Shown here piece by piece: positions 1-7,973 of a DNA stretch of 64,000 nucleotides (its first letter is position 1; every line of letters begins with the position of its first letter). The DNA comes from Acidithiobacillus sp. YTS05. GTDB lineage: Bacteria; Pseudomonadota; Gammaproteobacteria; Acidithiobacillales; Acidithiobacillaceae. A program made the translations under genes and the position numbers. The notes under the pieces were generated by a model that did not search any database, was not told where the DNA came from, and worked only from the letters and a program-made list of their open reading frames with translations. The stretch spans positions 1,426,001 through 1,490,000 of the forward strand of contig NZ_CP094359.1 in assembly GCF_024396695.1 (NCBI RefSeq), given 5' to 3'.

Positions 1-747
1 ATTGGCATCGATTATTCTGGTGCAGGAGATCCGCAGCGCAGCCAGAGCGGAATTCGGGTTTTTCTTGCTGAGCGCGATACCGCGCCAGTAGCGGTGTCTT
101 CACCAAAAGTACACGGAAAACATTGGTCCCGACAGGCCTTGGCCGAATGGCTACGCGAGGAATTGCGCATGGGCGTACCCAAGTTGGTGGGCATTGATCA
201 CGCATTTTCCTTCCCAATGCAGTATTTTGACCAGTATCACCTGAAAGCCGACTGGAATGAATTTCTGGTCGATTTTCGCCAGCACTGGCCTACGGATATT
301 CAGGCGGTGGAAGCTCTACGCCGTCAGGCCGAACAAATGCGAACCGGCAAAGCCACCTGGCGCCGACTGACGGAGATACGGGCAGGCGGTGCAAAGTCGG
401 TATTTCATTTCGACGTTCCCGGGCAAGTAGCCAAATCCACTCACGCGGGACTGCCCTGGCTTCTCTTTCTACGCAATGCGCTCGGTGACCGCATTCACTT
501 CTGGCCGTTTGATGGCTGGGAAATTCCCGCAGGAAAGTCCGCGCTCGCTGAGATTTACCCATCCCTTTGGAATCATACTTTTCCGATAGAAAACCGCACA
601 CCCGATGAGCATGATGCCTACGTTTCTGCGGCATGGCTCTGTACGTCTGACCAGGACGGTAGTTTAGCGAATTATCTACGACCCGATCTCACGCCAGAGG
701 AATATCGCTATGCTCAGATTGAGGGCTGGATACTCGGCGTACGATGA
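1..747 (+). CDS. DUF429-like / RNase H-fold protein, 5'-truncated by window edge
   Basis: The frame is open from the first base of the window to the TGA at 745-747. A GTG at 94 could be read as a start, but the codons before it encode IGIDYSGAGDP, a typical first strand of RNase H-like/DUF429 proteins, so the gene almost certainly begins upstream of the window and only the last 248 residues are visible. Supporting landmarks are a second GID motif followed by HAFSFP, a YPSLW motif, and an acidic DEHDAYVSAAWL stretch near the C-terminus; together they resemble the spaced acidic residues of an RNase H fold. Function is unknown; DUF429 members are only predicted nucleases. The family assignment is by pattern and is tentative. 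The gene stands alone, 125 bases before the photolyase gene and on the same strand. Confidence 0.6.
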   Translation: MGIDYSGAGDPQRSQSGIRVFLAERDTAPVAVSSPKVHGKHWSRQALAEWLREELRMGVPKLVGIDHAFSFPMQYFDQYHLKADWNEFLVDFRQHWPTDIQAVEALRRQAEQMRTGKATWRRLTEIRAGGAKSVFHFDVPGQVAKSTHAGLPWLLFLRNALGDRIHFWPFDGWEIPAGKSALAEIYPSLWNHTFPIENRTPDEHDAYVSAAWLCTSDQDGSLANYLRPDLTPEEYRYAQIEGWILGVR

Positions 748-872
748 GATCAGTGCCCCGCGACGCACAGAGAGATTGCGGAGTCTGGCTATCGCTGCAA
801 TTCCTCTGCATACTGAGGCTGATGGATTTATCAGTCGTTGGATGAGACACAGACCTGATCCCGGAGTTGCCC

Positions 873-2390
873 ATGTCTGCCCCGAATATCGTCTGGTTCA
901 AGCGCGATTTGCGTGTGCGGGATCACGAACCGCTGCAACGCGCTGCAGCCATGGGCTCGGTGCTGCCTTTGTACGTGATCGAAGTAGAGTTGTGGCGGCA
1001 AAAGGACATGTCTGCACGACACTGGCAATGGCTGCGAGCGCGACTGCAGACACTGGATCAGGAGCTACGCGAACGCGGAGCAGCACTCACCATACTGCGT
1101 GGCGATATAATCGAAATATTCCACAAACTCCACGCAGAGTTGGGCATCAAGGCTGTCTATGGTCACGAGGAGATCGGGAACAGCTGGACCTATGCCCGTG
1201 ATCGACGCGTTGCTGCCTGGTTGCGTCAGCGGGGAATTCCATGGGAACAGTCTAGCCAGGATGGCGTGCAGCGCGGTCTGAAAGATCGAGATCGATGGCA
1301 GGCCCAGCGCGATCGCTTTATGCGTTTGCAGATAGCAGAAGCCCCCGCCACCCTGTGCGGTATCCAGCCTCCCCTGGGCAGTATCCCCACTACGCAGCTC
1401 CCAAGCGCAGAAGATCTCGACCTGGACGAGCCACTTCTCGAGCAGCATATCCCCGTCGCGACACCTGCCGCCGCGCACGCACAATTGCAGCAATTCATTC
1501 GGGAAAAACAGCAGCACTATCTGGCCGGTATGTCGAGCCCACGCACGGCTTTCAGAACCTGTTCGCGCCTCTCCCCCTACCTCGCTCTTGGAATTTACAG
1601 CACGCGTCAGTCCGTTCAAGAGCTTGCCGCCGCGCAACGTTTGAGGTCCAGTCGCGGTCTGAGTGCTTTGCAGGCGCGCCTGGCGTGGCGGGGACACTTC
1701 ATGCAAAAGTTCGAAGACGAGCCGCGTATCGAACACGAGAACCTGCAGCGTGCGCTCGACGGACTACGAGAGTCAGAGTTTGACCGGACGCGCTTTGACG
1801 CCTGGTCTTGCGGGGAAACCGGCTTTCCCTTGGTCGATGCCTGCATGCGGTCTTTGCAAGCGACTGGCTGGCTAAACTTTCGCATGCGCGCCATGCTCGT
1901 TTCCTTCAGCAGCTACGCACTGTGGTTGCATTGGCGGGAGCCGGCCTTGCATCTTGCTCGCCTTTTTCTGGACTATGAGCCCGGGATTCATTACCCACAG
2001 GTGCAGATGCAAGCCGGAACCACGGGGATCAATGCCTTACGGATCTACAATGTTACCAAGCAAGCGCAAGAGTTGGACCCCGAGGGTACCTTTTTGCGGC
2101 AGTGGCTTCCCGAACTCGCCGCCTTGCCAGCCCCATGGATTCAGCAACCGTGGCTTTTGCCCAGAGAAACTGCAAGAAGATACAACGTCGAGCTGGATCG
2201 GGATTATCCCTCGCCAATCGTGTCTCTTGCGGTCGCCACGCGCCAGGCTCGCACCCGAATCTACGCTGCGCGCCGGGCCTCGGCAGCTCGAGAGGAAGCA
2301 GAACAAATTCTGCAACGTCACGGTAGCCGTAAACGTAATCGACTTCCACGATCCAAGCCGGAAGAAACAAAACAGCTTTCGTTATTCTGA
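873..2390 (+). CDS. Deoxyribodipyrimidine photolyase / cryptochrome family protein
   Basis: The 505-residue protein has the photolyase layout. An N-terminal alpha/beta antenna-binding domain opens with NIVWFKRDLRVRDH, and a helical FAD-binding domain carries WRGHFMQKFEDEP, GETGFPLVDACMRSL, NFRMRAMLVSF and LDPEGTFLRQWLPEL. Family members use blue light and FADH- to split UV photoproducts in DNA, or act as light sensors. I chose the ATG at 873 because GGAG lies 6 bases upstream; a TTG two codons earlier is possible. The segment that in classical CPD photolyases reads with several Trp residues around the flavin is here YPQVQMQAGTTGINALRIYN, so the subfamily (CPD, 6-4 or cryptochrome) cannot be assigned from reading alone. 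The C-terminus is basic (RKRNRLPRSK). No partner gene is adjacent. Confidence 0.9.
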   Translation: MSAPNIVWFKRDLRVRDHEPLQRAAAMGSVLPLYVIEVELWRQKDMSARHWQWLRARLQTLDQELRERGAALTILRGDIIEIFHKLHAELGIKAVYGHEEIGNSWTYARDRRVAAWLRQRGIPWEQSSQDGVQRGLKDRDRWQAQRDRFMRLQIAEAPATLCGIQPPLGSIPTTQLPSAEDLDLDEPLLEQHIPVATPAAAHAQLQQFIREKQQHYLAGMSSPRTAFRTCSRLSPYLALGIYSTRQSVQELAAAQRLRSSRGLSALQARLAWRGHFMQKFEDEPRIEHENLQRALDGLRESEFDRTRFDAWSCGETGFPLVDACMRSLQATGWLNFRMRAMLVSFSSYALWLHWREPALHLARLFLDYEPGIHYPQVQMQAGTTGINALRIYNVTKQAQELDPEGTFLRQWLPELAALPAPWIQQPWLLPRETARRYNVELDRDYPSPIVSLAVATRQARTRIYAARRASAAREEAEQILQRHGSRKRNRLPRSKPEETKQLSLF

Positions 2391-2446
2391 ATCCGTGATA
2401 TCAAGCAATCCGGATTCTCTCTCCTCTCTAATCATCGAGGTGCTTA

Positions 2447-2656
2447 ATGAGAAAGATACTGCGTATACTGCTATTGGTGGCAGGAATATTTTTCATACTT
2501 TTTGGTTTGCTATTTTTCCTGCAAGGAACAGGGATTTTTCCGTATCCGAGAACTAGCTTCATGATCAATGAAAGGATATGGGTATTACGAGGCGCGATAC
2601 TTTTTATTCTTGGATTAATTCTCCTGATCATTCGTTGGGTATTAAAAAGAAAATAA
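2447..2656 (+). CDS. Small two-helix inner-membrane protein of unknown function
   Basis: A 69-residue protein made of two hydrophobic helices (about residues 5-27 and 46-65) around a polar loop with GIFPYPRTSFMINE, ending in a positive WVLKRK tail. The QGTG-FPYP-SFMIN pattern matches a family of small uncharacterised proteobacterial membrane proteins as I recall it. The start is an ATG preceded by GAGGTG 5 bases upstream. The gene is more AT-rich than its neighbours. It lies 56 bases after the photolyase gene on the same strand and converges with the leftward P460 module. No function is inferred. Confidence 0.7.
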   Translation: MRKILRILLLVAGIFFILFGLLFFLQGTGIFPYPRTSFMINERIWVLRGAILFILGLILLIIRWVLKRK

Positions 2657-2674
2657 TATCAGATACCCCTCCTG

Positions 2675-3013
2675 CTAGTTCTGGTAATTTTTTAAATGTA
2701 GACCTGGGCGCGCATTGCTCTCGGAACACTTGGCGATCTCCTGATGCATCTGCGCAATGCTTGGCAGATATTTATTGTCAGCCAGATCGCCCTGGATCAG
2801 AGAAAACTCCTGCAGTGATGATGAAGAATGCAACCAGTGGGATGCTTGGCACTCGGAAGCGAGGACCGCTTTTTTGGACACACCTTTACCCATTCCTATC
2901 CAGCCAGCCACATGGCGCAGAAACGGATGTTCTGCCGCCATAACCGCTTCGTGGTATGCCTTCTTTTCGCGAGTCCCTGCGATCGCCACCAACCAAAGCC
3001 AAGTTCTTCCCAA
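2675..3013 (-). pseudogene. Distal part of interrupted gene, in frame after a TAA
   Basis: Directly after the TAA at 3014-3016 the same frame stays open for 112 more codons, to the TAG at 2675. The stretch begins LGRTWLWLVAIAGTREKK and looks like ordinary protein, with a balanced composition and two cysteines (ASEC, AKC). It has no convincing start or ribosome site of its own; the nearest ATG is at codon 25. The simplest reading is that 2675-3322 was one gene of about 215 codons now split by a nonsense codon, through mutation or sequencing error. Independent translation or stop readthrough are alternatives. I do not recognise the family. Confidence 0.5.
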
Positions 3014-3322
3014 TTAGGAGACACTGGTATTCAAGATGGTGGGCGAAAGGGCAACGCAGTGTCCTGGTTCAGGAATGCTGGAGAAATATGGGACATAGGG
3101 AATATGCCCCACCTTGGCAATGATCTTGGAAGAATCGACGTACAATGGGATATGCAAACCCGAGAGTTTCTCCGCAGCGGCCTTGCTAGCGTCGTAACCA
3201 GTCAGCGCATGCGCCGACAGATATTCGCAGGCTTTGCTGGAATCACCAATGATCTTCGCAGAGGCCGTGACTGCCGTTTCTAGTAGCGCAACTGCAACTA
3301 CAAATAAGATGAAGGTTTTCAT
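3014..3322 (-). CDS. Small exported protein, third gene of the P460/DsrE module
   Basis: A 102-residue product that starts with a clear signal peptide (MKTFILFVVAVALLETAVTASA), then a mature part with two cysteines (KACEY, PGHC). I start it at the ATG at 3322, with GGA a few bases upstream, rather than at a longer in-frame alternative, because the signal peptide begins there. It follows the DsrE-like gene by 22 bases and is probably cotranscribed with it and with the cytochrome P460 gene. It ends at a TAA after which the frame continues uninterrupted (2675-3013), so the visible product may be a truncated form of a longer periplasmic protein. Function unknown. Confidence 0.6.
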   Translation of the reverse strand: MKTFILFVVAVALLETAVTASAKIIGDSSKACEYLSAHALTGYDASKAAAEKLSGLHIPLYVDSSKIIAKVGHIPYVPYFSSIPEPGHCVALSPTILNTSVS

Positions 3323-3344
3323 TTTTTTCCATTGCGAATGGTTG

Positions 3345-3839
3345 TCAATACACCGGAACGAGTGCATAGCCCTTTTCTTGGTAAGCGATCACCGAGATGA
3401 ATCCACTTTCGACGGGCTGCACGTCTGGAATGAGGCTTTTGGGATGGACATCCATCCCATGCATGGCGACGCCACAAGCTTGAAATGACACGCCGAGTTT
3501 GCTGAGTTTGGCGATTTCCTGTTGCAGTTCAGCCACGCTCCGCTCGTCCATGTAGGAAATTCCACGACGATCCTTGGTCAAAAAGGCAACATCTGGACCT
3601 ATAAAAACCACAATAAACTGAGGCTTGACGTGCTGCTGAAGCAACTGTTTCCTGGTAAGAGCAATGACCTGGATCAGATGATCTACGGCCTCTGGCTTTT
3701 TAATGTTGACCAAAAATATTGCCTTGGCCGAGTGCAGCCCGGAAAGTGCCGCAGAGTCATTGAGGCTATCACCAAAAGCAGAGGATGCCACGGCGAATAA
3801 CGGTAATAAAAGAACCAACAATATTCTTAGCGTCTTCAT
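3345..3839 (-). CDS. Periplasmic DsrE/DsrF-like protein
   Basis: A 164-residue protein with an N-terminal signal peptide (MKTLRILLVLLLPLFAVASSAFG) followed by a DsrE/YchN-type alpha/beta domain: KAIFLVNIKKPEAVDHLIQ, QFIVVFIGPDVAFLTKD, and FQACGVAMHGMDV. The last contains a cysteine at the position where DsrE-family proteins carry their sulfur-binding residue. Cytoplasmic DsrE proteins relay sulfane sulfur; exported single-domain members are poorly characterised, so a role in periplasmic sulfur handling is inference. The gene lies 37 bases downstream of the cytochrome P460 gene and upstream of a small exported protein, suggesting a three-gene exported module. The start is the ATG at 3839. Confidence 0.8.
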   Translation of the reverse strand: MKTLRILLVLLLPLFAVASSAFGDSLNDSAALSGLHSAKAIFLVNIKKPEAVDHLIQVIALTRKQLLQQHVKPQFIVVFIGPDVAFLTKDRRGISYMDERSVAELQQEIAKLSKLGVSFQACGVAMHGMDVHPKSLIPDVQPVESGFISVIAYQEKGYALVPVY

Positions 3840-3876
3840 GAGCTTGACCTATGGTCTATCGCTCGCGCGCACTACT

Positions 3877-4473
3877 TCATTTAACAACCGCCTCAGGGTG
3901 CTCTTTGAGGAGAGATACGTAAGCTGGATTCATCTCCTGCTTCGGGAAAAAGGCTTTCCAGGTACGAATGGATAGCAATTGCTGCGGCGGCGGGGCAAAT
4001 ACGAAATCCTGCTTCTGTACCATCGTGTGGCATGCAATACAGGAACCTATCTTCCCGAAGGAAACCATGGTCCCATCAGGCTTGTAGGCTGCCATGACCC
4101 AATTTCGATCCGCTGCATCATACCCGGCAAGCTTGAGCATAGCTGTCACACCCGTTGGTTTTCTATTTTTGTTGAAGTTTTCCTTTACGAGCAGACTGTC
4201 ATTTTTATATCGGGAAACATGGATGATGCCCCCTGCCTGAGAAATGGACTGAACGGCAGCCGCATTGGCGAGATCGATCGTAAAGGCATCCACTGTGCGG
4301 GAGCCAGCCTGAAATGGAGAACTTTCAGGCATGATGGCCTGATTCTTCTGCAGAACCTGGATTTCCTGCCAGAGCGCCTGCGGCGTAGGCACACTCTCCA
4401 CCCCAGCCATCGCAATTCCGATTCCCGCTCCAAACATTCCAAGCGCTGAAACCGAATATAAGAGATTTCTCAA
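3877..4473 (-). CDS. Cytochrome P460 family haem protein
   Basis: A 198-residue exported protein with a signal peptide (residues 1-23) and a P460 domain ending in the c-type haem motif CIACH (residues 145-149) followed by the family-typical DFVFA. The stretch HVSRYKNDSLLVKENFN and VMAAYKPDG are also typical; one of the lysines is a candidate for the lysine-haem crosslink that defines P460 haems, but I cannot assign it. Characterised P460 enzymes oxidise hydroxylamine; in non-nitrifiers the substrate is often unknown. The start is a TTG at 4473, supported by a perfect AGGAGG 8 bases upstream; there is no ATG nearby that keeps the signal peptide. It heads the leftward module with the DsrE-like gene and diverges from hsdR across 185 bases. 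Confidence 0.85.
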   Translation of the reverse strand: MRNLLYSVSALGMFGAGIGIAMAGVESVPTPQALWQEIQVLQKNQAIMPESSPFQAGSRTVDAFTIDLANAAAVQSISQAGGIIHVSRYKNDSLLVKENFNKNRKPTGVTAMLKLAGYDAADRNWVMAAYKPDGTMVSFGKIGSCIACHTMVQKQDFVFAPPPQQLLSIRTWKAFFPKQEMNPAYVSLLKEHPEAVVK

Positions 4474-4573
4474 TGGATTCGCCTCCTATGCGGGTGCCTC
4501 TGCAAATAAACTACGCCCAACCCAAACAAAACACCAGTTTCGCTTCTTTCCGTACCGATCGTTTGCTGATGCA

Positions 4574-4603
4574 ATGACAAAAGAGAAGAAAATCCGTTAC
4601 AAT
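4574..4603 (+). promoter_or_regulatory. Candidate sigma70 promoter for the hsdR operon
   Basis: ATGACA at 4574-4579 and TACAAT at 4598-4603 with an 18-base spacer, about 55 bases before the hsdR ATG. It is found by reading only; the -35 element matches consensus at five of six positions. Confidence 0.4.
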
Positions 4604-4658
4604 AACGCAAAGGATCCGTCCGCTATGCGATATCGGCCCCAAGGTTGAAGGACCGCTC

Positions 4659-7400
4659 ATGAAGCCCGAAGACAACGCCCGCAAACAGATTGACGAGCTG
4701 CTCCGGCAAGCGGGCTGGGCCGTATGCGACCCGCAGGATGCCCATATCAGCGCCCATCGCGGCGTCGCCATCCGTGAATTCCCCCTCAAGTCCGGCCACG
4801 GCTTTGCCGACTACCTGCTCTACGTGGATGGCAAAGCCGCCGGGGTCATTGAGGCCAAAAAGGCCGGCGTCACACTCTCCGGCGTAGAAATTCAGTCTGA
4901 TCGCTACAGTCAGGGACTGCCCGACGGCCTGCCACGCTGGGCCGACCCCCTACCCTTCGCCTACCAGTCCACCGGCATCGAGACGCGCTTCACCAACGGC
5001 TTCGACCCTCAGCCCAAGGCCCGGTCGGTCTTCGCCTTCCATCGTCCCGAGTTGTTCACCGACTGGCTAAGCAGTAGCAAGCTGGGCATAGCTGAAACCG
5101 CCCCAAGCTATCTGGACCCAGGCAAGACCTTTCTCGCCCGCCTGCAGCACCTGCCACCGCTGGTGGAAGAAGGCCTTTGGCCCGCGCAGATCAAGGCCAT
5201 TACCAACCTCGAGCAGTCCCTGCGCGATGACCGCCCGCGCGCCCTGATCCAGATGGCGACCGGTTCCGGCAAAACCTTCACCGCCATCTCTTTCCTCTAC
5301 CGGCTGATCAAATTTGCAGGTGCGCGGCGCGTTCTGTTTCTGGTCGATCGCGGCAACCTCGCCGACCAGACGCTGAAGGAATTCCAGCAATACAACTCGC
5401 CCTACAACAACTTCAAGTTCATCGAGGAATACATCGTCCAGCGCCTGAGCGGCAACACCTTGGATACCACCGCACGGGTCTGCATCTGTACCATCCAGCG
5501 CCTATACGCCATGCTCAAGGGAAGCGATCTGCCGGAAGACCTCGAAGAAATGCCTGCTGAGGATCTCGGTGGCCTGTTCAAGCGTCCCGACCCAATTGAG
5601 TACAACCCGAAGCTTCCCATCGAAACCTTCGACATCATTGTCACCGACGAGGCCCACCGCTCTATTTACAAGCTCTGGGCGCAGGTATTGGAGTATTTCG
5701 ACGCCTACCTCATTGGGCTGACGGCCACGCCCGGCAAGCAGACCTTTGGCTTCTTCCACCAAAATCTGGTGATGGAATACAACCACGAGATGGCCGTAGC
5801 CGACGGCGTCAACGTCAACTACGACGTCTACCGTATCCGCACCGCTATCACCGAGCAGGGCAGCAAGGTCGAGGCCGGCTACAGCGTGCAGATCCAGGAG
5901 CGCGAAACCCGCAAGAAGCGCTGGGAACAGCTCGACGACGACTTTGCCTACGACCCCAATCAGCTCGATCGCGACGTGGTCGCACCCGATCAGATCAGAA
6001 AAATCATCCAGACCTACCGCGATAAGCTCTTCACCGAAATCTTCCCCGATCGTACCTGGGTGCCCAAGACCCTCATCTTCGCCAAGGACGATGCCCACGC
6101 CGAGAACATCGTTGAAATCGTGCGCGAGGAATTTGGCAAGGGCAACGACTTCGCCCAAAAAATTACCTACCGCACGACGGGGGCCAAGCCCAAAGATCTC
6201 ATCAACGAATTTCGCACCAGCCCCATGCCGCGCGTCGCTGTCACCGTGGACATGATCGCCACCGGCACCGACATCAAAGCGGTGGAAGTCGTTTTCTTCC
6301 TGCGCGCCGTCAAATCCCGCGCCTTCTTCGAACAGATGAAAGGCCGTGGCGTGCGGATCATTTCTGCCGACGACCTGCAAAGTGTCACGCCTGACGCCCG
6401 CGCCAAGGACCATTTCGTCATTGTCGATGCCGTGGGCGTCTGCGAGCAGGACAAGACCGACTCCCGCCCCATGGAGCAGAAGCCCACCGTCAGCTTCGAA
6501 AAACTCCTGCAGGCCGTCGCTTTCGGCAATACCGAAGACGAAGTGCTCACCTCGCTGGCCGGGCGCCTGGCACGCATGGAGCACCGCATCACCGCGGAGA
6601 ACGACCAGCGTATCCGCGAAGCCACTGGCGGCATCGGCCTGAAAGACCTAGCCCACGGCATCATCGCCGCGCTCGACCCGGATGAACACCCTACCCCGGA
6701 AGCCCACCGGCAGGCCATCGAAACCGCCGTGCGCCCGCTGCATGACCCGAAAGTGCGCGAGCTGCTGGCCGAGATCAAACGGCAGGATGACATCATCATC
6801 GACACCGTTAGCGCCGACGAAGTGCTGGAGGCGGGCTTCAGCGCCGACGCCCTCGACCGCGCGCGCGGCATGGTGCAGAGCTTCGAGCAGTTCATCGCCG
6901 AGCACAAGGACGAGATCACCGCCCTGCAAATCCTCTTCAACCGTCCCTATCGCCAGCGGCTGGACTTCAAGGCCGTGCGCGAACTCGCCGACGCCATCGA
7001 AAAGCCGCCCTATCTGTGGAACGAATCCCAGCTCTGGAGCGCCTATGCCGCACTGGAAAAATCCAAGGTCAAAGGCGCCTCTGGACGCCGCATCCTCACC
7101 GATCTCGTCTCGCTGGTGCGCTTCGCCATCCATCAGGATAACGAACTCATCCCCTTCCCCGAGCGCGTCAACGCCAATTTCAAGGCTTGGCTGGCGCTAC
7201 AAGGTCAAACCTTCACCCCCGAACAACTGCTCTGGCTGGAAATGATCCGCGACCACATCGCCGGCAACCTCGGCATTGAGCCGGACGACTTCGAGTACGC
7301 CCCCTTCGCTCAACAGGGCGGGCTGGGCAAGGTACATCAACTGTTTGGCGAGAAGCTGAATGCGATCATCGAAGAATTGAACGAGACGTTGGCGGCATGA
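4659..7400 (+). CDS. hsdR: Type I restriction enzyme R subunit (EcoEI-like)
   Basis: HsdR cuts DNA after ATP-driven translocation, as part of the R2M2S complex. The 913-residue protein shows the PD-(D/E)xK nuclease near the N-terminus (D51, then E65-A-K67 in VIEAKK), helicase motif I ATGSGKT (residues 200-206), the DEAH box (330-333), a second RecA-like domain with MKGRGVRI, and a C-terminal EcoEI_R_C-type domain (about 750-905). All key residues look intact. The ATG at 4659 follows a GAAGGA site. It is the first gene of an eight-gene rightward operon; the usual hsdM and hsdS do not follow directly, and a phd/relE pair starts 50 bases after its stop. Without HsdM and HsdS it should be inactive, so it depends on genes 0.6 and 4.6 kb downstream. 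Confidence 0.96.
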   Translation: MKPEDNARKQIDELLRQAGWAVCDPQDAHISAHRGVAIREFPLKSGHGFADYLLYVDGKAAGVIEAKKAGVTLSGVEIQSDRYSQGLPDGLPRWADPLPFAYQSTGIETRFTNGFDPQPKARSVFAFHRPELFTDWLSSSKLGIAETAPSYLDPGKTFLARLQHLPPLVEEGLWPAQIKAITNLEQSLRDDRPRALIQMATGSGKTFTAISFLYRLIKFAGARRVLFLVDRGNLADQTLKEFQQYNSPYNNFKFIEEYIVQRLSGNTLDTTARVCICTIQRLYAMLKGSDLPEDLEEMPAEDLGGLFKRPDPIEYNPKLPIETFDIIVTDEAHRSIYKLWAQVLEYFDAYLIGLTATPGKQTFGFFHQNLVMEYNHEMAVADGVNVNYDVYRIRTAITEQGSKVEAGYSVQIQERETRKKRWEQLDDDFAYDPNQLDRDVVAPDQIRKIIQTYRDKLFTEIFPDRTWVPKTLIFAKDDAHAENIVEIVREEFGKGNDFAQKITYRTTGAKPKDLINEFRTSPMPRVAVTVDMIATGTDIKAVEVVFFLRAVKSRAFFEQMKGRGVRIISADDLQSVTPDARAKDHFVIVDAVGVCEQDKTDSRPMEQKPTVSFEKLLQAVAFGNTEDEVLTSLAGRLARMEHRITAENDQRIREATGGIGLKDLAHGIIAALDPDEHPTPEAHRQAIETAVRPLHDPKVRELLAEIKRQDDIIIDTVSADEVLEAGFSADALDRARGMVQSFEQFIAEHKDEITALQILFNRPYRQRLDFKAVRELADAIEKPPYLWNESQLWSAYAALEKSKVKGASGRRILTDLVSLVRFAIHQDNELIPFPERVNANFKAWLALQGQTFTPEQLLWLEMIRDHIAGNLGIEPDDFEYAPFAQQGGLGKVHQLFGEKLNAIIEELNETLAA

Positions 7401-7450
7401 CAATTAACAACTAAAATTGAGACCAAATTATCGCTCTCGAGGAGCCGGAA

Positions 7451-7696
7451 ATGGAAATTCTGTATACCAACGCATCAATCAGCATCAGTGAGCTGAAAAA
7501 GAACCCTTCTGCGGTTATCGAGGAAGCGGACGGCTTTCCTGTTGCCGTGCTCAACCACAACAGACCCGCCGCTTATCTGGTGCCCGCTGCTGCGTTCGAG
7601 GCCATGATCGAAAAGCTCGACGACATCGAACTGGTCCGCATGGTGAAGGAGCGCGAACACGAGCCCACCATCAAGGTCTCGCCCGATGACCTATAG
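7451..7696 (+). CDS. Phd/YefM-family antitoxin
   Basis: An 81-residue protein with the Phd/YefM pattern: N-terminal SISELKKNPSAVIEEADGFPVAVLNHNRPAAYLVP, then an acidic C-terminal tail that would wrap the toxin. Antitoxins of this family bind their operator through the N-terminal domain and neutralise the cognate RelE/ParE-fold toxin. GAGGAG lies 7 bases before the ATG. The toxin gene overlaps its end by 11 bases, the usual translational coupling. The pair sits between hsdR and hsdS inside a restriction-modification operon, so autoregulation by this antitoxin could also affect hsdS and the genes after it. Confidence 0.9.
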   Translation: MEILYTNASISISELKKNPSAVIEEADGFPVAVLNHNRPAAYLVPAAAFEAMIEKLDDIELVRMVKEREHEPTIKVSPDDL

Positions 7697-7973
7697 CCTC
7701 GAATTCCGGGATAGCGCCTGGAAGGAGTGGCAAAAGCTCGACCGCCTGTTGCGCGAACAATTCAAGGCCAAGCTGCTGGAGCGGCTGGAAAACCCCCGCG
7801 TCGAATCCGCCCGGCTCTCGGGCATGCCCGACTGCTACAAGATCAAGCTGCGCGCCGCCGGATACCGGCTGGTCTATCGGATATTCGACGAACGCGTCGT
7901 GGTGGTCGTAGTGGCCGTGGGCAAGCGGGAGGACAGCGCCGTGTATCGCAAGGCGAAGGGGCGGATGAAGTGA
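7686..7973 (+). CDS. RelE-family toxin (mRNA interferase)
   Basis: A 95-residue RelE/ParE-fold protein: MTYSLEFRDSAWKEWQKLD, then RLENPRVESARLSGMPDCYKIKLRAAGYRLVYRIFDERVVVVVVAVGKRED. The basic and tyrosine residues in the C-terminal half (KIKLRAAGYRLVYR, KRED..YRKAKGR) fit ribosome-dependent mRNA cleavage by RelE toxins; activity is inferred from family. Its start lies within the antitoxin gene (11-base overlap) and its TGA overlaps the GTG of hsdS by 4 bases (7970-7973), which physically chains the toxin-antitoxin pair to the specificity subunit. Confidence 0.9.
   Translation: MTYSLEFRDSAWKEWQKLDRLLREQFKAKLLERLENPRVESARLSGMPDCYKIKLRAAGYRLVYRIFDERVVVVVVAVGKREDSAVYRKAKGRMK

Noticed and set aside
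2389..2417. GAATCCG/CGGATTC inverted repeat after the photolyase gene
   Set aside because: A 7-bp stem with a 15-base loop and no T-run is too weak to call a terminator.
5502..6584. 360-codon open frame on the minus strand
   Set aside because: Antisense to hsdR; composition (runs of Gly, Val, Asp) is that of a codon shadow.
7727..7969. N-terminal extension of hsdS by 81 codons
   Set aside because: The extension lies in another frame of relE and has no HsdS-like sequence; the GTG at 7970 with its 4-base overlap explains the start.
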